NCBI RefSeq assembly: GCF_039652615.1
Contig: NZ_JBDJAC010000002.1
Location: 372,001 to 436,000, forward strand
Origin: Fulvimarina sp039652615
GTDB taxonomy: Bacteria; Pseudomonadota; Alphaproteobacteria; Rhizobiales; Rhizobiaceae
Direction of reading: 5' to 3'
Length of the DNA: 64,000 nucleotides
Below, one piece after another: positions 53,606 to 62,807 of this stretch (its first letter is position 1; the number at the start of each line of letters is the position of its first letter). Position numbers and translations under genes: made by a program. Below the pieces are notes generated by a model. It did no database searches and had not been told where the DNA came from. It saw nothing but the letters and a program-made list of their open reading frames with translations.

Positions 53606-54544
53606 CTACGCGCCGAGGGTATCGTAGGCGAGGATCGCCGCGCTGAGATCCTCGATCGCGTTTCCGACGCCCTTGAAAAGGGTAATTTCTTCAGCCGAAC
53701 CGCGCGGGTATGAATCCGTTCTGCACAGGTCGATCAGGGTGCCGAGGATATCGGCGTCCGAAATGACACCCGTTTCCAACGGTGTTTTGATCTCACCGCT
53801 TTCCACCTTCGCGTGATCGGTGTCGATGTAGATGGAGGCTCGCCTCAGCGCCTCGTCATCGGCCTCGCGCATGCCGGGCGTGAAGCTTCCGATGAGATCG
53901 ACATGCTGGCCGGGCTTCAGCCATTCACCCTTGAGCACGGGCTCCGTGGCGAGCGTCGCGCAGGAGACGATATCGGCGCGGGAAACGGCCTTCTCCAGAT
54001 CTTCCACGGCCCGTGCCGCAAAACCTGCTTCTTCCAGATTGGCGGCAAGCCGGGCCGCGCTCTTTCCGGTGCGGCTCCAGACCTCGACCTCTTCGATCGG
54101 AAACGCAGCCTTGTAGGCGTGGGGAATATTTGCCCCGACGCGCCCCGACCCGATGACCAGAAGCCGGCAGGCGTTCGGCCGTGCAAGGCGCTTGGCCGCC
54201 AGGGCCGAAGCTGCCGCCGTGCGCCGCGCCGTCAGCTCCCCGCCATCGAGAATGAGCTTGTGCTGTCCGGTTGTCCGGTCGAACAGGACATAGGTGGACG
54301 AAACGGCCGGAATGCCGAGCTCCCCATTGCCGGGATGCACGTTGACGAGCTTGATGCCGCCCCATCCACTGTTCTGCCAGGCAGGCATCAGGAGAAGCGT
54401 GTCGTCGCTGCGCCCGTCATTAGTCATCGCATGATGGTGGCGAAGCGGCGAAACCACGTCATGACGAAAGCCTTCGTCGATCGCTGCAATCAGCTCTTCG
54501 AACGGCAAGGCGTCGATCGTTTCCTGGCGGGACAAAACCTTCAT
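53606..54544 (-). CDS. ornithine cyclodeaminase / mu-crystallin family protein
   Basis: 312 aa. The family covers ornithine cyclodeaminase, alanine dehydrogenase and ketimine reductases. N-terminal ALPFEELIAAIDEGFRHDVV, catalytic-region TARRTAAASALAAKRLAR and the Rossmann VIGSGRVGANIPHAYK are visible. The substrate cannot be decided. A very good ribosome site (AGGAGGTGA) precedes ATG 54544. It follows ureA by 39 bp on the same strand, taking the place where ureB would be expected. Confidence 0.85.
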   Translation of the reverse strand: MKVLSRQETIDALPFEELIAAIDEGFRHDVVSPLRHHHAMTNDGRSDDTLLLMPAWQNSGWGGIKLVNVHPGNGELGIPAVSSTYVLFDRTTGQHKLILDGGELTARRTAAASALAAKRLARPNACRLLVIGSGRVGANIPHAYKAAFPIEEVEVWSRTGKSAARLAANLEEAGFAARAVEDLEKAVSRADIVSCATLATEPVLKGEWLKPGQHVDLIGSFTPGMREADDEALRRASIYIDTDHAKVESGEIKTPLETGVISDADILGTLIDLCRTDSYPRGSAEEITLFKGVGNAIEDLSAAILAYDTLGA

Positions 54545-54583
54545 ATCGTCACCTCCTGATTGGCCGAGGAGTGGGAAAAAGCG

Positions 54584-54886
54584 CTACCGGATCGGTTCGT
54601 GCACCGTCACAAGCTTGGTCCCGTCGGGAAAGGTCGCCTCCACCTGAACGTCGTGAATCATTTCGGCGATGCCCTCCATCACCTGATCGCGCGTGATCAC
54701 ATGGGCGCCGGCTTCCATCAGATCGGCGACCGAGCGGCCATCCCTCGCACCTTCGACAACGAAATCGGTAATCAGTGCCACGGCTTCGGGATGGTTGAGC
54801 TTCACGCCGCGCTCAAGGCGCTTCCGTGCGACGATCGCGGCCATGGCGACGAGCAGCTTGTCCTTTTCCCGGGGGGTTAATTGCAT
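54584..54886 (-). CDS. ureA: urease gamma subunit UreA
   Basis: 100 aa, the exact family size. MQLTPREKDKLLVAMAAIVA at the start, LNHPEAVALITDFVVEGARD in the middle and the C-terminal EATFPDGTKLVTVHEPIR are typical. It is a structural subunit of the nickel urease. ureB and ureC do not follow; the next gene is the ornithine cyclodeaminase homologue. ureD lies 27 bp upstream. Confidence 0.93.
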   Translation of the reverse strand: MQLTPREKDKLLVAMAAIVARKRLERGVKLNHPEAVALITDFVVEGARDGRSVADLMEAGAHVITRDQVMEGIAEMIHDVQVEATFPDGTKLVTVHEPIR

Positions 54887-54913
54887 GGCTCAAGCATCCT
54901 GTCTTCGAGAGTT

Positions 54914-55675
54914 TCATAAAGACCATACTAGCGGCAGCGGGGCCTCGCCTAGCGTTTCGAGCAGAGGAACAAGCCGTTTTCTTAAGCGAAAGCCGCTTTT
55001 TTCGACAAGCCGGACAACGAGCAGTCCGTCCATCAGGCTCGCGCCGCCCGCATCGCCCACGATACGCCGTGCAGCATCAAGCTGCGCCTCAGCGGTCTCG
55101 CCTTTCAGGAGAACGGTCGCAAAAGCGCGGGCACCGTCGAGCGCAGCGCGTTCGTCGATCAATTGCGAGCTCCGGCCGCAGAGGGAAAGATCGTCAGCGA
55201 AGACCAGCCGGCCGTCGACCCGGATACGCCAGCGATCGCGCAAGGCACCTGTCTCGATCCGCTCACCCATCATCTCCCGCCCAAGGATGACGGGCTCGAT
55301 CAGCATAAACCGCGACGTCGCGTCCGCCTCGACCTCCAGCGTTCGGCTGAGCCTGCCGCCGTCGAAAAGGATCGTTTCCTGTGGGAGATAGGCGAGTGAC
55401 GCGCCGGCGCCGATCCGAAGCGTGGTTTTGAGAACCGCATCGCCCCCGCAGGACCGGTAAACCCGTTCGCAGGCCTGGGTCGTCATCGTCGCGGCGGCAT
55501 CAGCGCCAAGGGCAAGCTCGTAGGTGAGGCGGTCCCCACCCGTCAGGCCCCCCGACGTGTTGATGGCGATCGCCTCCGAACGTCCATCTCCATGGCGGGG
55601 AAAGCGGAGTTTGAGGCAACCCGCCTGATGAAGCGTGCGCAGCCTCGTGCGGTTGCCGGAAAGGCCGAGCTCCAC
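54914..55675 (-). CDS. ureD: urease accessory protein UreD
   Basis: 253 aa from GTG 55675. Nickel-insertion chaperone for urease. Recognisable AIAINTSGGLTGGDRLTYEL near residue 36 and TQACERVYRSCGGDAVL near residue 66. The frame stays open upstream for about 24 codons, and TRFQRAEGSVRVEL resembles the usual UreD N-terminus. But no ATG, GTG or TTG lies there before an in-frame TGA. The real start may be an unusual codon, or there is a frame error, so the N-terminus is uncertain. Confidence 0.85.
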   Translation of the reverse strand: MELGLSGNRTRLRTLHQAGCLKLRFPRHGDGRSEAIAINTSGGLTGGDRLTYELALGADAAATMTTQACERVYRSCGGDAVLKTTLRIGAGASLAYLPQETILFDGGRLSRTLEVEADATSRFMLIEPVILGREMMGERIETGALRDRWRIRVDGRLVFADDLSLCGRSSQLIDERAALDGARAFATVLLKGETAEAQLDAARRIVGDAGGASLMDGLLVVRLVEKSGFRLRKRLVPLLETLGEAPLPLVWSL

Positions 55676-55819
55676 GCGGACCGAGCCCTCGGCCCTTTGG
55701 AAGCGCGTGCCGGCGGTCTCTTCTAGAACGGCGATGGATCAACGCTCCCTGTCGGTATCGAACAACCGGTCAGCGGATAGCATACCGGCCTGCCCATTGG
55801 GGAGCGATTTGTCAGTCCC

Positions 55820-56932
55820 TCATCCGCTGGCCTTTGCCAGCGCCTGACGTCGGGCTTCAAGAATGGCGGTAAAGGTCGTTTCGATGGCAGCGATCAGCGG
55901 TTCGGCGTTTTCTTCGCCCGCATGGGCAAGATAATCGAGGATCTCGATTTCTGAGAGTGCCTCAACGAGCGAGCGCCGCGCCAGTGCATCCGCGATCCGG
56001 GCGTCCTGACCGGTCAGAACCTGTCTCAGACCCGCAAGCCGGCGAAGTACGGGGCGATAGGTTTCAGTCCCCGCAGGCTCAGTCGAGACAAGTGCGAGAT
56101 CGCCGCTGTTCAGGAAGCCTCCCTCGACGGCGGCAGCGAGCAGGCCGTCGATCGCCGCAAGCCGGTTCGCATCTGTGTCAAGAGCGATCCGAAGCTCGGA
56201 TTTGAGCGGCAGACCGGGGTCGATCTGCGGACCGTAAACCGGTTTATCCAAAGCTTCCCGCATCTTGCTCGAAACGGGCAACATGAGATCCAGGCCGTCG
56301 AAGCCACGACGCAGCGCGAAACTCGGATGAGTTTCCAGCGGCGATGCGATCACCGCGATCGGGCGGAAGTCAGGGGCATAGCGCGGCGCGGGCACCGGCC
56401 TCATTGCAATACGGGCCGGTTCGATGGCTTTGCGCGCCCGATCGGCCTGCGCTTCTCTCACCTCTTCCAGCGAGCGGCCTCCCCCTGTCGAAACCTGATC
56501 GACATAGGTGCGCAGCGTAGCGATATAATTTTCGACACCGCCGCACAGATAGGGCGAAGGCCCCTGCTCCATGAAATCGGTAAGATCGGTGATGACGCGG
56601 TCGACGATCCAACGGCTGTTTGCGCTGGACACCCAGGTCGGTCGGCCCTTGCTCTTTGCGAGCTTGTTCGCGATGCGCAGGGCCTGAACTTCGTCCCCCC
56701 CGCGCCGCTGACCGGAGACGGCGAAGACAAGCCGTCCTGGCAGTCTCTCGTCCCCACCGCGCACCACGTCGCGCAAGGATCCGATGGTGGAAAAAGCCCT
56801 TGCGGGCTCCCCGCTCAAAGCGGCGTGGAATTCTTCTGCGCAACGCGCCGCCGATATGTCTTTGGCATGGGACGTGCCTGCGACGAACGGACAACAAAGG
56901 GCGAGCACCAAAAGCGAAGGAAATCGAGACAT
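55820..56932 (-). CDS. secreted hypothetical protein
   Basis: 370 aa. Signal peptide about residues 1-23 (LLVLALCCPFVAGTSHA). The mature part is mostly helical with ARCAEEFHAALSGEPARAFS at its start, a possible disulfide pair (ARCAEE, YLCGGVE) and a charged C-terminal helix. No family recognised. It lies 24 bp after the AsmA-family gene on the same strand, so they are probably cotranscribed and both would act in the envelope. Confidence 0.7.
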   Translation of the reverse strand: MSRFPSLLVLALCCPFVAGTSHAKDISAARCAEEFHAALSGEPARAFSTIGSLRDVVRGGDERLPGRLVFAVSGQRRGGDEVQALRIANKLAKSKGRPTWVSSANSRWIVDRVITDLTDFMEQGPSPYLCGGVENYIATLRTYVDQVSTGGGRSLEEVREAQADRARKAIEPARIAMRPVPAPRYAPDFRPIAVIASPLETHPSFALRRGFDGLDLMLPVSSKMREALDKPVYGPQIDPGLPLKSELRIALDTDANRLAAIDGLLAAAVEGGFLNSGDLALVSTEPAGTETYRPVLRRLAGLRQVLTGQDARIADALARRSLVEALSEIEILDYLAHAGEENAEPLIAAIETTFTAILEARRQALAKASG

Positions 56933-56956
56933 ACCGAAGTGAAACGCCCTGAGTCG

Positions 56957-58822
56957 TTACGGCGCCGAATCTCCGCTTTCGTTTCGGGGACGCTTTGGCG
57001 TTCCGGTGATGACGCGCGGGTCGGGCCAAGTTCCCTCGACCGTAAACGGAATTGGTTTCGGCTCGGTGAACTCCTCGGCATTCACTCCGACCGAGGCTGT
57101 CTGGGGGAGCGTTTCCGACGTTCCCTCGAACCGCATTTTCCCGCTGCTCAGGAGCGCATCGCCTTGGGCTTCGAGATGGTAGTTTGCGTTGTTCATCGAC
57201 CAGGACTCGATCGACAGCTTCGGGCCGAATGTCCGCATTTGGGCCCTCAGTGTTTCAAACGGGACGGAACCTCCGGTAAACCCGCTATAGATCGAATTGA
57301 CGCCGGGTTCGGAGAACACCGACGGATCGAAGCCGCCGAGAACGCCTTTGCCCACATTGAGGGAAACCTCCGTCTGCGCGCGCGTCATGATCGTCCGCCA
57401 GTCCTTGGCCGGCGTCGTCAGGCTCGCGTGGAATTCACCCGAACCGGTCAGGTTTAGCAACGAACCCCCGAGGCTCGACGAGAGGCTCGCCAGATCGACA
57501 CCGGTCGCGTTCAACTCGCCCTTGATCCTGGTCTCGGAGTTGTCGGAAAGAGCGAGCCTGCCAAAAGCCCGGCCGCCATAGAGCCGGGAATCCCCGAGTT
57601 CGAGCGAAACGTCGCCATCAGCGACAGCGAACACGGCAGCGATATCGGAGAAATCGAATTCGCCGAAGCGGGCCCGCTGCGCCGAGACGCGCAGGGCGAT
57701 ATCCGCCGATTGGGCGAATTTTGCTTCGATCGGACGGGTCAGACCGAACGGTCCCGACGGCATCGGGACGATCGCTTCGGCGACCGGCGTCAGATCGAGG
57801 CTCTCGAAGGCTAGCGTGCCGTCGAGACGGTCTGCGTCGAGGTCGTATTCGACGGCACCGACACCGAGACTATCGAGCATACGCAAGTTCGCGTTTCTGA
57901 AAGCGAGCATTCGGCCGCCGAGGCTCAAATCGCCGGTGAGGCTCATGGGGCCAAGCGAGGGAATCCGGAAGTCGGCGTTGGATAGCCAGGCAGCAGTCGT
58001 GGCAAAGGATTCGCCGCGACCTTCGAACCGTCCTGCGAGGCGGGTCGACGGGCCAAAATCCATTACACCGTCGAAATCGACACTTAGAGGCGGGGAGGAA
58101 AAGGCCAGGGAAACATCGCTCTGTCCGCCATCGCGAAGGCTGGATGTCGAATCGACACGCATGTCGATATCGGAGGGCTGACCGTTCCAGACGAAGCCAC
58201 CGACCATCCGAAAAGCGCTTCGGCTTGAGGCCCGCGTGATCGTCAGATTGGCATTGCTGATGCCGGTCGGCCCGACTTCGCCCTCGCCGGATCGCCAGAC
58301 CCCGTTGCGAATTTCAAGAATTTGTAGCTGATCAAGGCGGTCGATCGCCTTGCGCGAAAGATCTTCGAGGCCCGCAATCATCTGTGCAGCGCTCTGGCGC
58401 GGCGCTCGGGCGGTGTCGGTGACCGGTTTCAGCCCGAAGGTCGCGCCTTCGGCGTCGGCCTTGGCGGCCGCGGATCGTTCGCTCTCGGGATAATGTTCCG
58501 GGCGCACCAGAACGACACGCGCAATCTTTGGATGGCCGAACAGCGCATCGACAGGATCGAAATCGGCGACAATCCGATCGATGGTGAAATCGCCCCCGTC
58601 GCCGATGGCGATCCGGTCCGCCACCAGACGGGTTCTCGGCAGGACGGAATAGCTCACGCGGCCGGATATCTCGACGGGCGCACCCGTCATGGCTTCCAGT
58701 CGCGTCACCAGTTCGCGGCGAGCATCATCGGATGTCAGGACCAGATGCGGCAGGACCATGACGGCTGCGACAAGCAGCACCAGTGCGGACAGGCCCCAGA
58801 TCAGAGTTCGCTTCAAACGCAT
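56957..58822 (-). CDS. AsmA-family inner-membrane protein
   Basis: 621 aa. One N-terminal membrane helix (IWGLSALVLLVAAVMVLPHL) is followed by a typical AsmA N-terminal region (RRELVTRLEAMTGAPVEISG; TRLVADRIAIGDGGDFTID) and long beta-rich repeats. The C-terminal AsmA_2-like part carries LNLTGSGEFHASLTTPAKDW. AsmA-like proteins are thought to take part in lipid transport between the membranes. ATG 58822 (AGGAGA upstream) preferred to the TTG at 58885. Confidence 0.85.
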   Translation of the reverse strand: MRLKRTLIWGLSALVLLVAAVMVLPHLVLTSDDARRELVTRLEAMTGAPVEISGRVSYSVLPRTRLVADRIAIGDGGDFTIDRIVADFDPVDALFGHPKIARVVLVRPEHYPESERSAAAKADAEGATFGLKPVTDTARAPRQSAAQMIAGLEDLSRKAIDRLDQLQILEIRNGVWRSGEGEVGPTGISNANLTITRASSRSAFRMVGGFVWNGQPSDIDMRVDSTSSLRDGGQSDVSLAFSSPPLSVDFDGVMDFGPSTRLAGRFEGRGESFATTAAWLSNADFRIPSLGPMSLTGDLSLGGRMLAFRNANLRMLDSLGVGAVEYDLDADRLDGTLAFESLDLTPVAEAIVPMPSGPFGLTRPIEAKFAQSADIALRVSAQRARFGEFDFSDIAAVFAVADGDVSLELGDSRLYGGRAFGRLALSDNSETRIKGELNATGVDLASLSSSLGGSLLNLTGSGEFHASLTTPAKDWRTIMTRAQTEVSLNVGKGVLGGFDPSVFSEPGVNSIYSGFTGGSVPFETLRAQMRTFGPKLSIESWSMNNANYHLEAQGDALLSSGKMRFEGTSETLPQTASVGVNAEEFTEPKPIPFTVEGTWPDPRVITGTPKRPRNESGDSAP

Positions 58823-59160
58823 CCGGCGCGTGGTCTCCTTGATCGACTGTCTTTTCAATGCGGCCGAAGAGCAGTGGCTGATCAACTGCGCGCCTTGTCG
58901 GCAAGCACGTCATTCTGCCGCAACGTCACTACAACGAACCTGAATACGGGTCGATCGCATTCAGCGAAATGTCATGACCGTGTGCGTCGTTTGCGACAGC
59001 CTCGTGGCATGATCATGACCGAACCACCCGGGACGGTGGCGATAAGGCATTGAAAGCCATGAGCGGACAAGGTCTGAAGGCCCGTAGCGGCCAGTGCGAT
59101 CGCGCTCCGCCTGCAATTCGGCTGGTGTCGCGGCGGCTTGTTCCGCTCGACAATGCTCTA
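58823..59160. other. intergenic, nothing recognised
   Basis: 338 bp between the AsmA-family gene start and the end of the DUF1491 gene. It should contain the AsmA promoter. I see no gene and no clear terminator. Confidence 0.4.
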
Positions 59161-59493
59161 TCAGCCCTCGACGATCTCCAGATACCGCTCCGGCTCGCTC
59201 GTCTCGATCTCCACCAGCCAGAAATCGGGATCGAAGCGGGCCTCGCGCTCGAAGCGGGCCTTGAACGCGGCCTCGTCTGTCAGCGCCTCGCGAACGAAGG
59301 CGCGGGTGCCCGAGTCCTCGACAAGGCTCTGGAAGGCCGGCGCAAAGAGCGTGACCTGCCCCAGCCGGTCGCGCGTCACGATATAGATCGCGCCCGCCGC
59401 CTCAGCGCCCTTGCGCTCGACTGCGGCGAACCCGCCATCATTGAAGACGCGGCGAATGAGGTGGGAGACGAAGAGGTCGCTGGTGATCCGCAT
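59161..59493 (-). CDS. DUF1491 family protein
   Basis: 110 aa, family size. MRITSDLFVSHLIRRVFNDG at the N-terminus, GAIYIVTRDRLGQVTLFAPA in the middle, and DPDFWLVEIETSEPERYLEI near the end are the DUF1491 pattern. Function unknown. It follows the peptidoglycan-binding gene on the same strand (55 bp). Confidence 0.87.
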   Translation of the reverse strand: MRITSDLFVSHLIRRVFNDGGFAAVERKGAEAAGAIYIVTRDRLGQVTLFAPAFQSLVEDSGTRAFVREALTDEAAFKARFEREARFDPDFWLVEIETSEPERYLEIVEG

Positions 59494-59547
59494 GGCCTCC
59501 CTCTACCGACTGATGCAAAGGGACGCCAGCCACGGTTCGTCAGTCGA

Positions 59548-60378
59548 TCAGCCGGAAAAGGCGCCGACGCGGACGAGCTGTTTCAACAGATCGAGATCGG
59601 GCTCTCCAGTCACGTCCAGCCCTTCGACCTGCTCGAATTCGCGGATAGCCGCCTTCGTGCGCGCGCCGGGAATGCCGTCCGCCTCGAGCGTTGCGAGATT
59701 GATCGCGGTGAGACCGGTCTGGATCTTGCGCACCAGATCCTGTTCGCTCAAGGATTCGGCTCGCTCGAACTCAATGATCGAGGACACCGGATCGACATCC
59801 TGGATCACACGGCTGCTGCGGCCGTCGGGTGTCTCGGCAATCTCGTATTCCTCGGCATCGGTCCAATCGACAGGCTTGGACGATGGGCGTGGCGCCGCAT
59901 GAGCGCCGACCGCCTTGACCTGTCGAAGGAGATCCGGAGACGGACGCCCGTCGACAGAAAGCCCGTTCTCGCGCTGGAAGCGTTCGATCGCCGCCTGCGT
60001 GCCGGGTCCGAACCGTCCGTCGACAGACCTCTGGTAATGGCCGGTCCGCGACAGTGCCTGCTGCAGTTCGGCAAGCAGAGGGTCCGATTCACTCGTCCTC
60101 TGATCGAGACTGGGCTCGGGCATGCCTCTGGTCGCGATCAACGGCGCGGGATGATGTTCCGACTGCGCAAAGAGCGCGTTGCCGGACACCCAGACGAAGA
60201 AAAGGCCGAACGCCGCCGTTCCCAGCGAAACGCCGGGATGGGTGCGCAGCTGATGCGCTCCCTTGATCAGACCTGTCTTCGCTCCGCCGAGTACACGGCC
60301 CGTGACCCGGGCCATGCCGCTAGGCCGAGCGGCGCTGCGGGGCATGGGAGTTACCGGAGTTCTTCGAATGACGGGCAT
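59548..60378 (-). CDS. peptidoglycan-binding domain membrane protein
   Basis: 276 aa. One membrane helix near residues 50-70 (GVSLGTAAFGLFFVWVSGNA) after an arginine-rich N-terminus. Two peptidoglycan-binding (PG_binding_1) units follow: LLAELQQALSRTGHYQRSVD with RFGPGTQAAIERFQRENGL, and VRKIQTGLTAINLATLEADG with GARTKAAIREFEQVEGL. As drawn, the start overlaps the kinase gene by 59 bp; ATG 60315 would remove the overlap. Neither has a clear ribosome site. Confidence 0.8.
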   Translation of the reverse strand: MPVIRRTPVTPMPRSAARPSGMARVTGRVLGGAKTGLIKGAHQLRTHPGVSLGTAAFGLFFVWVSGNALFAQSEHHPAPLIATRGMPEPSLDQRTSESDPLLAELQQALSRTGHYQRSVDGRFGPGTQAAIERFQRENGLSVDGRPSPDLLRQVKAVGAHAAPRPSSKPVDWTDAEEYEIAETPDGRSSRVIQDVDPVSSIIEFERAESLSEQDLVRKIQTGLTAINLATLEADGIPGARTKAAIREFEQVEGLDVTGEPDLDLLKQLVRVGAFSG

Positions 60379-61789
60379 GGTTCAACGCTACGATGTTTCT
60401 GTCTTCGATGGTTGCGGCCTGGCGAGGCACGAGCGGCATGTCGAGCATGACCTGCGTCCCCTCGCCTTCCGCACTTGTGATGGTCATGACCCCGCCGTGG
60501 AGTTCGCACATGCCACGGACATAGGCGAGACCGAGCCCGGTCCCCTCGTAACGGCGCGACATGCCGCAGGAGGCCTGGACAAAGGGCTTGCCGAGCTTGC
60601 CGATCTGATCGGCGGGAATACCGATGCCGGTGTCCGAAACGCTGAGCTTCAGGTCCCGTCCGGCTCTCTCCCATGAGAGCGTCACATGGCCGGCATCGGT
60701 GAACTTCACCGCGTTGGCCAGAAGGTTGACGAGCATGTGGTTGAGGGCGCGGCGGTCGCCGTGAATGGTGGTGCCGCCAGGCGGGCTCTCGATCTCGATC
60801 GCGATCCCCTTCTCATCGGCCTGGCAGCGCACCATGGCGCTTGCCTCCTCGACCACCTCATCGAGCAGGAAATGCTCGCAATGCAGCTGATAGGCCCCCG
60901 CCTCGATCTTCGAGACGTCGAGGATATCGTTCACGACCGCGAGGAGATGACGCCCCGAGCTCTGGATCAGACCGACATATTCGCGCTGCTTCTCTGACCC
61001 GAGCGCGCCGAACAGCTCGTTTTCGAGGATGCCCGAAAAGCCGATGATGGCGTTGAGCGGTGTGCGCAACTCATGGCTCACGGTCGCGAGCATCGCCTCG
61101 GACAGGCGGCCCGGTTCCGGCTCCGCCGGCTGGCCAGCCTTGTTGGGAACCTGTCCGATGACGGCGAGAAGATTGGCATCGCCGTCGAGCGGGAGGATGT
61201 GGAACAGCCGGCTTTCCCGGTTGCGCATGCGAACCGTTACGGGCTTGGCCGAGCGCTCCCGCAACGCGGCCATCGCGGTCGCGCGGCTTGGCGCATCGAG
61301 AAGATCGAAGACGACGGGCGGATCGGCGCGCGAAGCGAGGTCATCCATCAGGCCCTGCCCTGCCCGGTTGCAGTTCACGATGCAGCCGGCAGACGAGACG
61401 ACGAAGGCCGAGGCCTCGAAGAGATCGGCAAGCGGCAGGGCGGCCATGCCCGTTGCGCTGGCAGATGGCGTCTCCATGCCAGCAAGACCATCACTCGGCG
61501 CATTTGAAGAGCCGAACAGGGAGGATGCGGCGACCGCGATACCCGCCAGGAAAAGCGGTGCCGCGACAATCGCCCCGCTCATATCGGCGGCGGCCATGAC
61601 AGGCGTTGCGACGGAAGCCAGCAGCGCACCCGTCAAAAGGGCACCATTCCAGTGCCGCCGCTTGACGTGTGCAAACGGCTGGCGGGCCGGCGTGACGCCG
61701 TGCGGCTGAGTCGCACGTCCGGTCCACAAGCTGGAACCGGAGCCCGATCCCGTCGCTGCCTCGCTCGCAAAAAACACCATACACAACAC
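60320..61789 (-). CDS. membrane-associated PAS-type sensor histidine kinase
   Basis: 489 aa. One or two membrane segments near residues 48-95 (GALLTGALLASVATPVMAA; IVAAPLFLAGIAVAASSLF), then a PAS-like region (LFEASAFVVSSAGCIVNCNR). HisKA has the H-box ATVSHELRTPLNAIIGFSGI, and the HATPase_c domain has LVNLLANAVKFTDAGHV with GTGLGLAYVRGM. It belongs to the PleC/DivJ/PdhS-like cell-cycle kinase type by appearance, but the assignment is only at superfamily level. Its partner is unknown. Confidence 0.85.
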   Translation of the reverse strand: MLCMVFFASEAATGSGSGSSLWTGRATQPHGVTPARQPFAHVKRRHWNGALLTGALLASVATPVMAAADMSGAIVAAPLFLAGIAVAASSLFGSSNAPSDGLAGMETPSASATGMAALPLADLFEASAFVVSSAGCIVNCNRAGQGLMDDLASRADPPVVFDLLDAPSRATAMAALRERSAKPVTVRMRNRESRLFHILPLDGDANLLAVIGQVPNKAGQPAEPEPGRLSEAMLATVSHELRTPLNAIIGFSGILENELFGALGSEKQREYVGLIQSSGRHLLAVVNDILDVSKIEAGAYQLHCEHFLLDEVVEEASAMVRCQADEKGIAIEIESPPGGTTIHGDRRALNHMLVNLLANAVKFTDAGHVTLSWERAGRDLKLSVSDTGIGIPADQIGKLGKPFVQASCGMSRRYEGTGLGLAYVRGMCELHGGVMTITSAEGEGTQVMLDMPLVPRQAATIEDRNIVALNHARHSKNSGNSHAPQRRSA

Positions 61790-61955
61790 TCTTCATGCCA
61801 TTCGCGAGACGGGCGGGCCCGATGGGCGGGTTCCGTCTCACTTCGAGGAGAAGTTCGAATGGGAGAATGCCGGAGAGTTTTTAAGGAAGGCATAAACCGT
61901 ACCGACCCTTATCGGTGGACGGTTCAAAAAAACGCGATGCCGCAAGCAGGTAGCG

Positions 61956-62807
61956 CTATCCGATCCTAAACGGTCCATCACTGGCGAGAGGGTCCGGGCC
62001 CGCGAGGACACCGCGCTCGAACAGTTCGACCAGATGGGCGCGGACCGAGTAGCCCGCCGCAACCGCCAGCCCGCCTTCGACGCCCGGATAGTGGCGTTCA
62101 ACGAGCTGAGCGATGGTAGCGGGAGCGTCGGTGAGGCTTGCGAGAATCATTTCCTCGCGTTGTCTTCGATGGGTGAGAAAATTGCGAACGAGCCGGCCCG
62201 GCCGTTCGATCGGGTCGCCATGACCCGGCAGATAGACGGTCTCCGCCCGTTCCATCAGCTTTTTCAGCGAATCGCGATACTGGCGCATGGAGCCATCGGG
62301 CGGAATGACGACCGTCGTCGACCAACCCATCACGTGATCGCCGCTCAAGAGAAGGCCAAGGGCCGGAAGGGCAAAGGCAATATGGTCCGACGTATGACCG
62401 GGCGTTGCGACGACATCGATCCGCTGGCCGGCGAGATCGAGCGTTTCGCCGTCAACAAGAGCTCGGTCAGGATGCAGCGCGGCGAAATCCACCGAATCCT
62501 GATAGGCGATCTCAGGCGATGGCGCCGCCAGCAGCGGCGCGTCGAAGTGCCTTCTGGCGCCATCAACCAGACCGCTGTGATCGCTATGGCGATGGGTAAG
62601 AAGCAGGGCTTCGACCCGGCGCGACCCGACAGCCTTTGAAAGAGCGTCCAATTGGGCGCTGTCTTCTGGACCCGGATCGACCAGGACGCAGGCTTCAGTG
62701 TTCCCGACCACATAGCTGTTGGTGCCCTTGAAGGTCATCGGGCCGGGATTGTCCGCCGTCACCCGAAGGATGCCCTCCGGCAAGTCTTGCGCACGGTCGT
62801 CAGGCAT
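61956..62807 (-). CDS. metallo-beta-lactamase-fold hydrolase
   Basis: 283 aa. The metal-binding motif THRHSDHSGL is near residue 72, with further ligands in TPGHTSDHIAF and SGDHVMGWST. The C-terminal winged-helix-like part has HYPGVEGGLAVAAGYSVRAH, as in the LACTB2/RNase-like group. ATG 62807 overlaps the cobN stop by 8 bp, so it is cotranslated with cobN. The substrate is unknown. Confidence 0.88.
   Translation of the reverse strand: MPDDRAQDLPEGILRVTADNPGPMTFKGTNSYVVGNTEACVLVDPGPEDSAQLDALSKAVGSRRVEALLLTHRHSDHSGLVDGARRHFDAPLLAAPSPEIAYQDSVDFAALHPDRALVDGETLDLAGQRIDVVATPGHTSDHIAFALPALGLLLSGDHVMGWSTTVVIPPDGSMRQYRDSLKKLMERAETVYLPGHGDPIERPGRLVRNFLTHRRQREEMILASLTDAPATIAQLVERHYPGVEGGLAVAAGYSVRAHLVELFERGVLAGPDPLASDGPFRIG

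Noticed and set aside
59050..60450. 466-codon open frame on the plus strand
   Set aside because: Antisense to the DUF1491 and peptidoglycan-binding genes; shadow.
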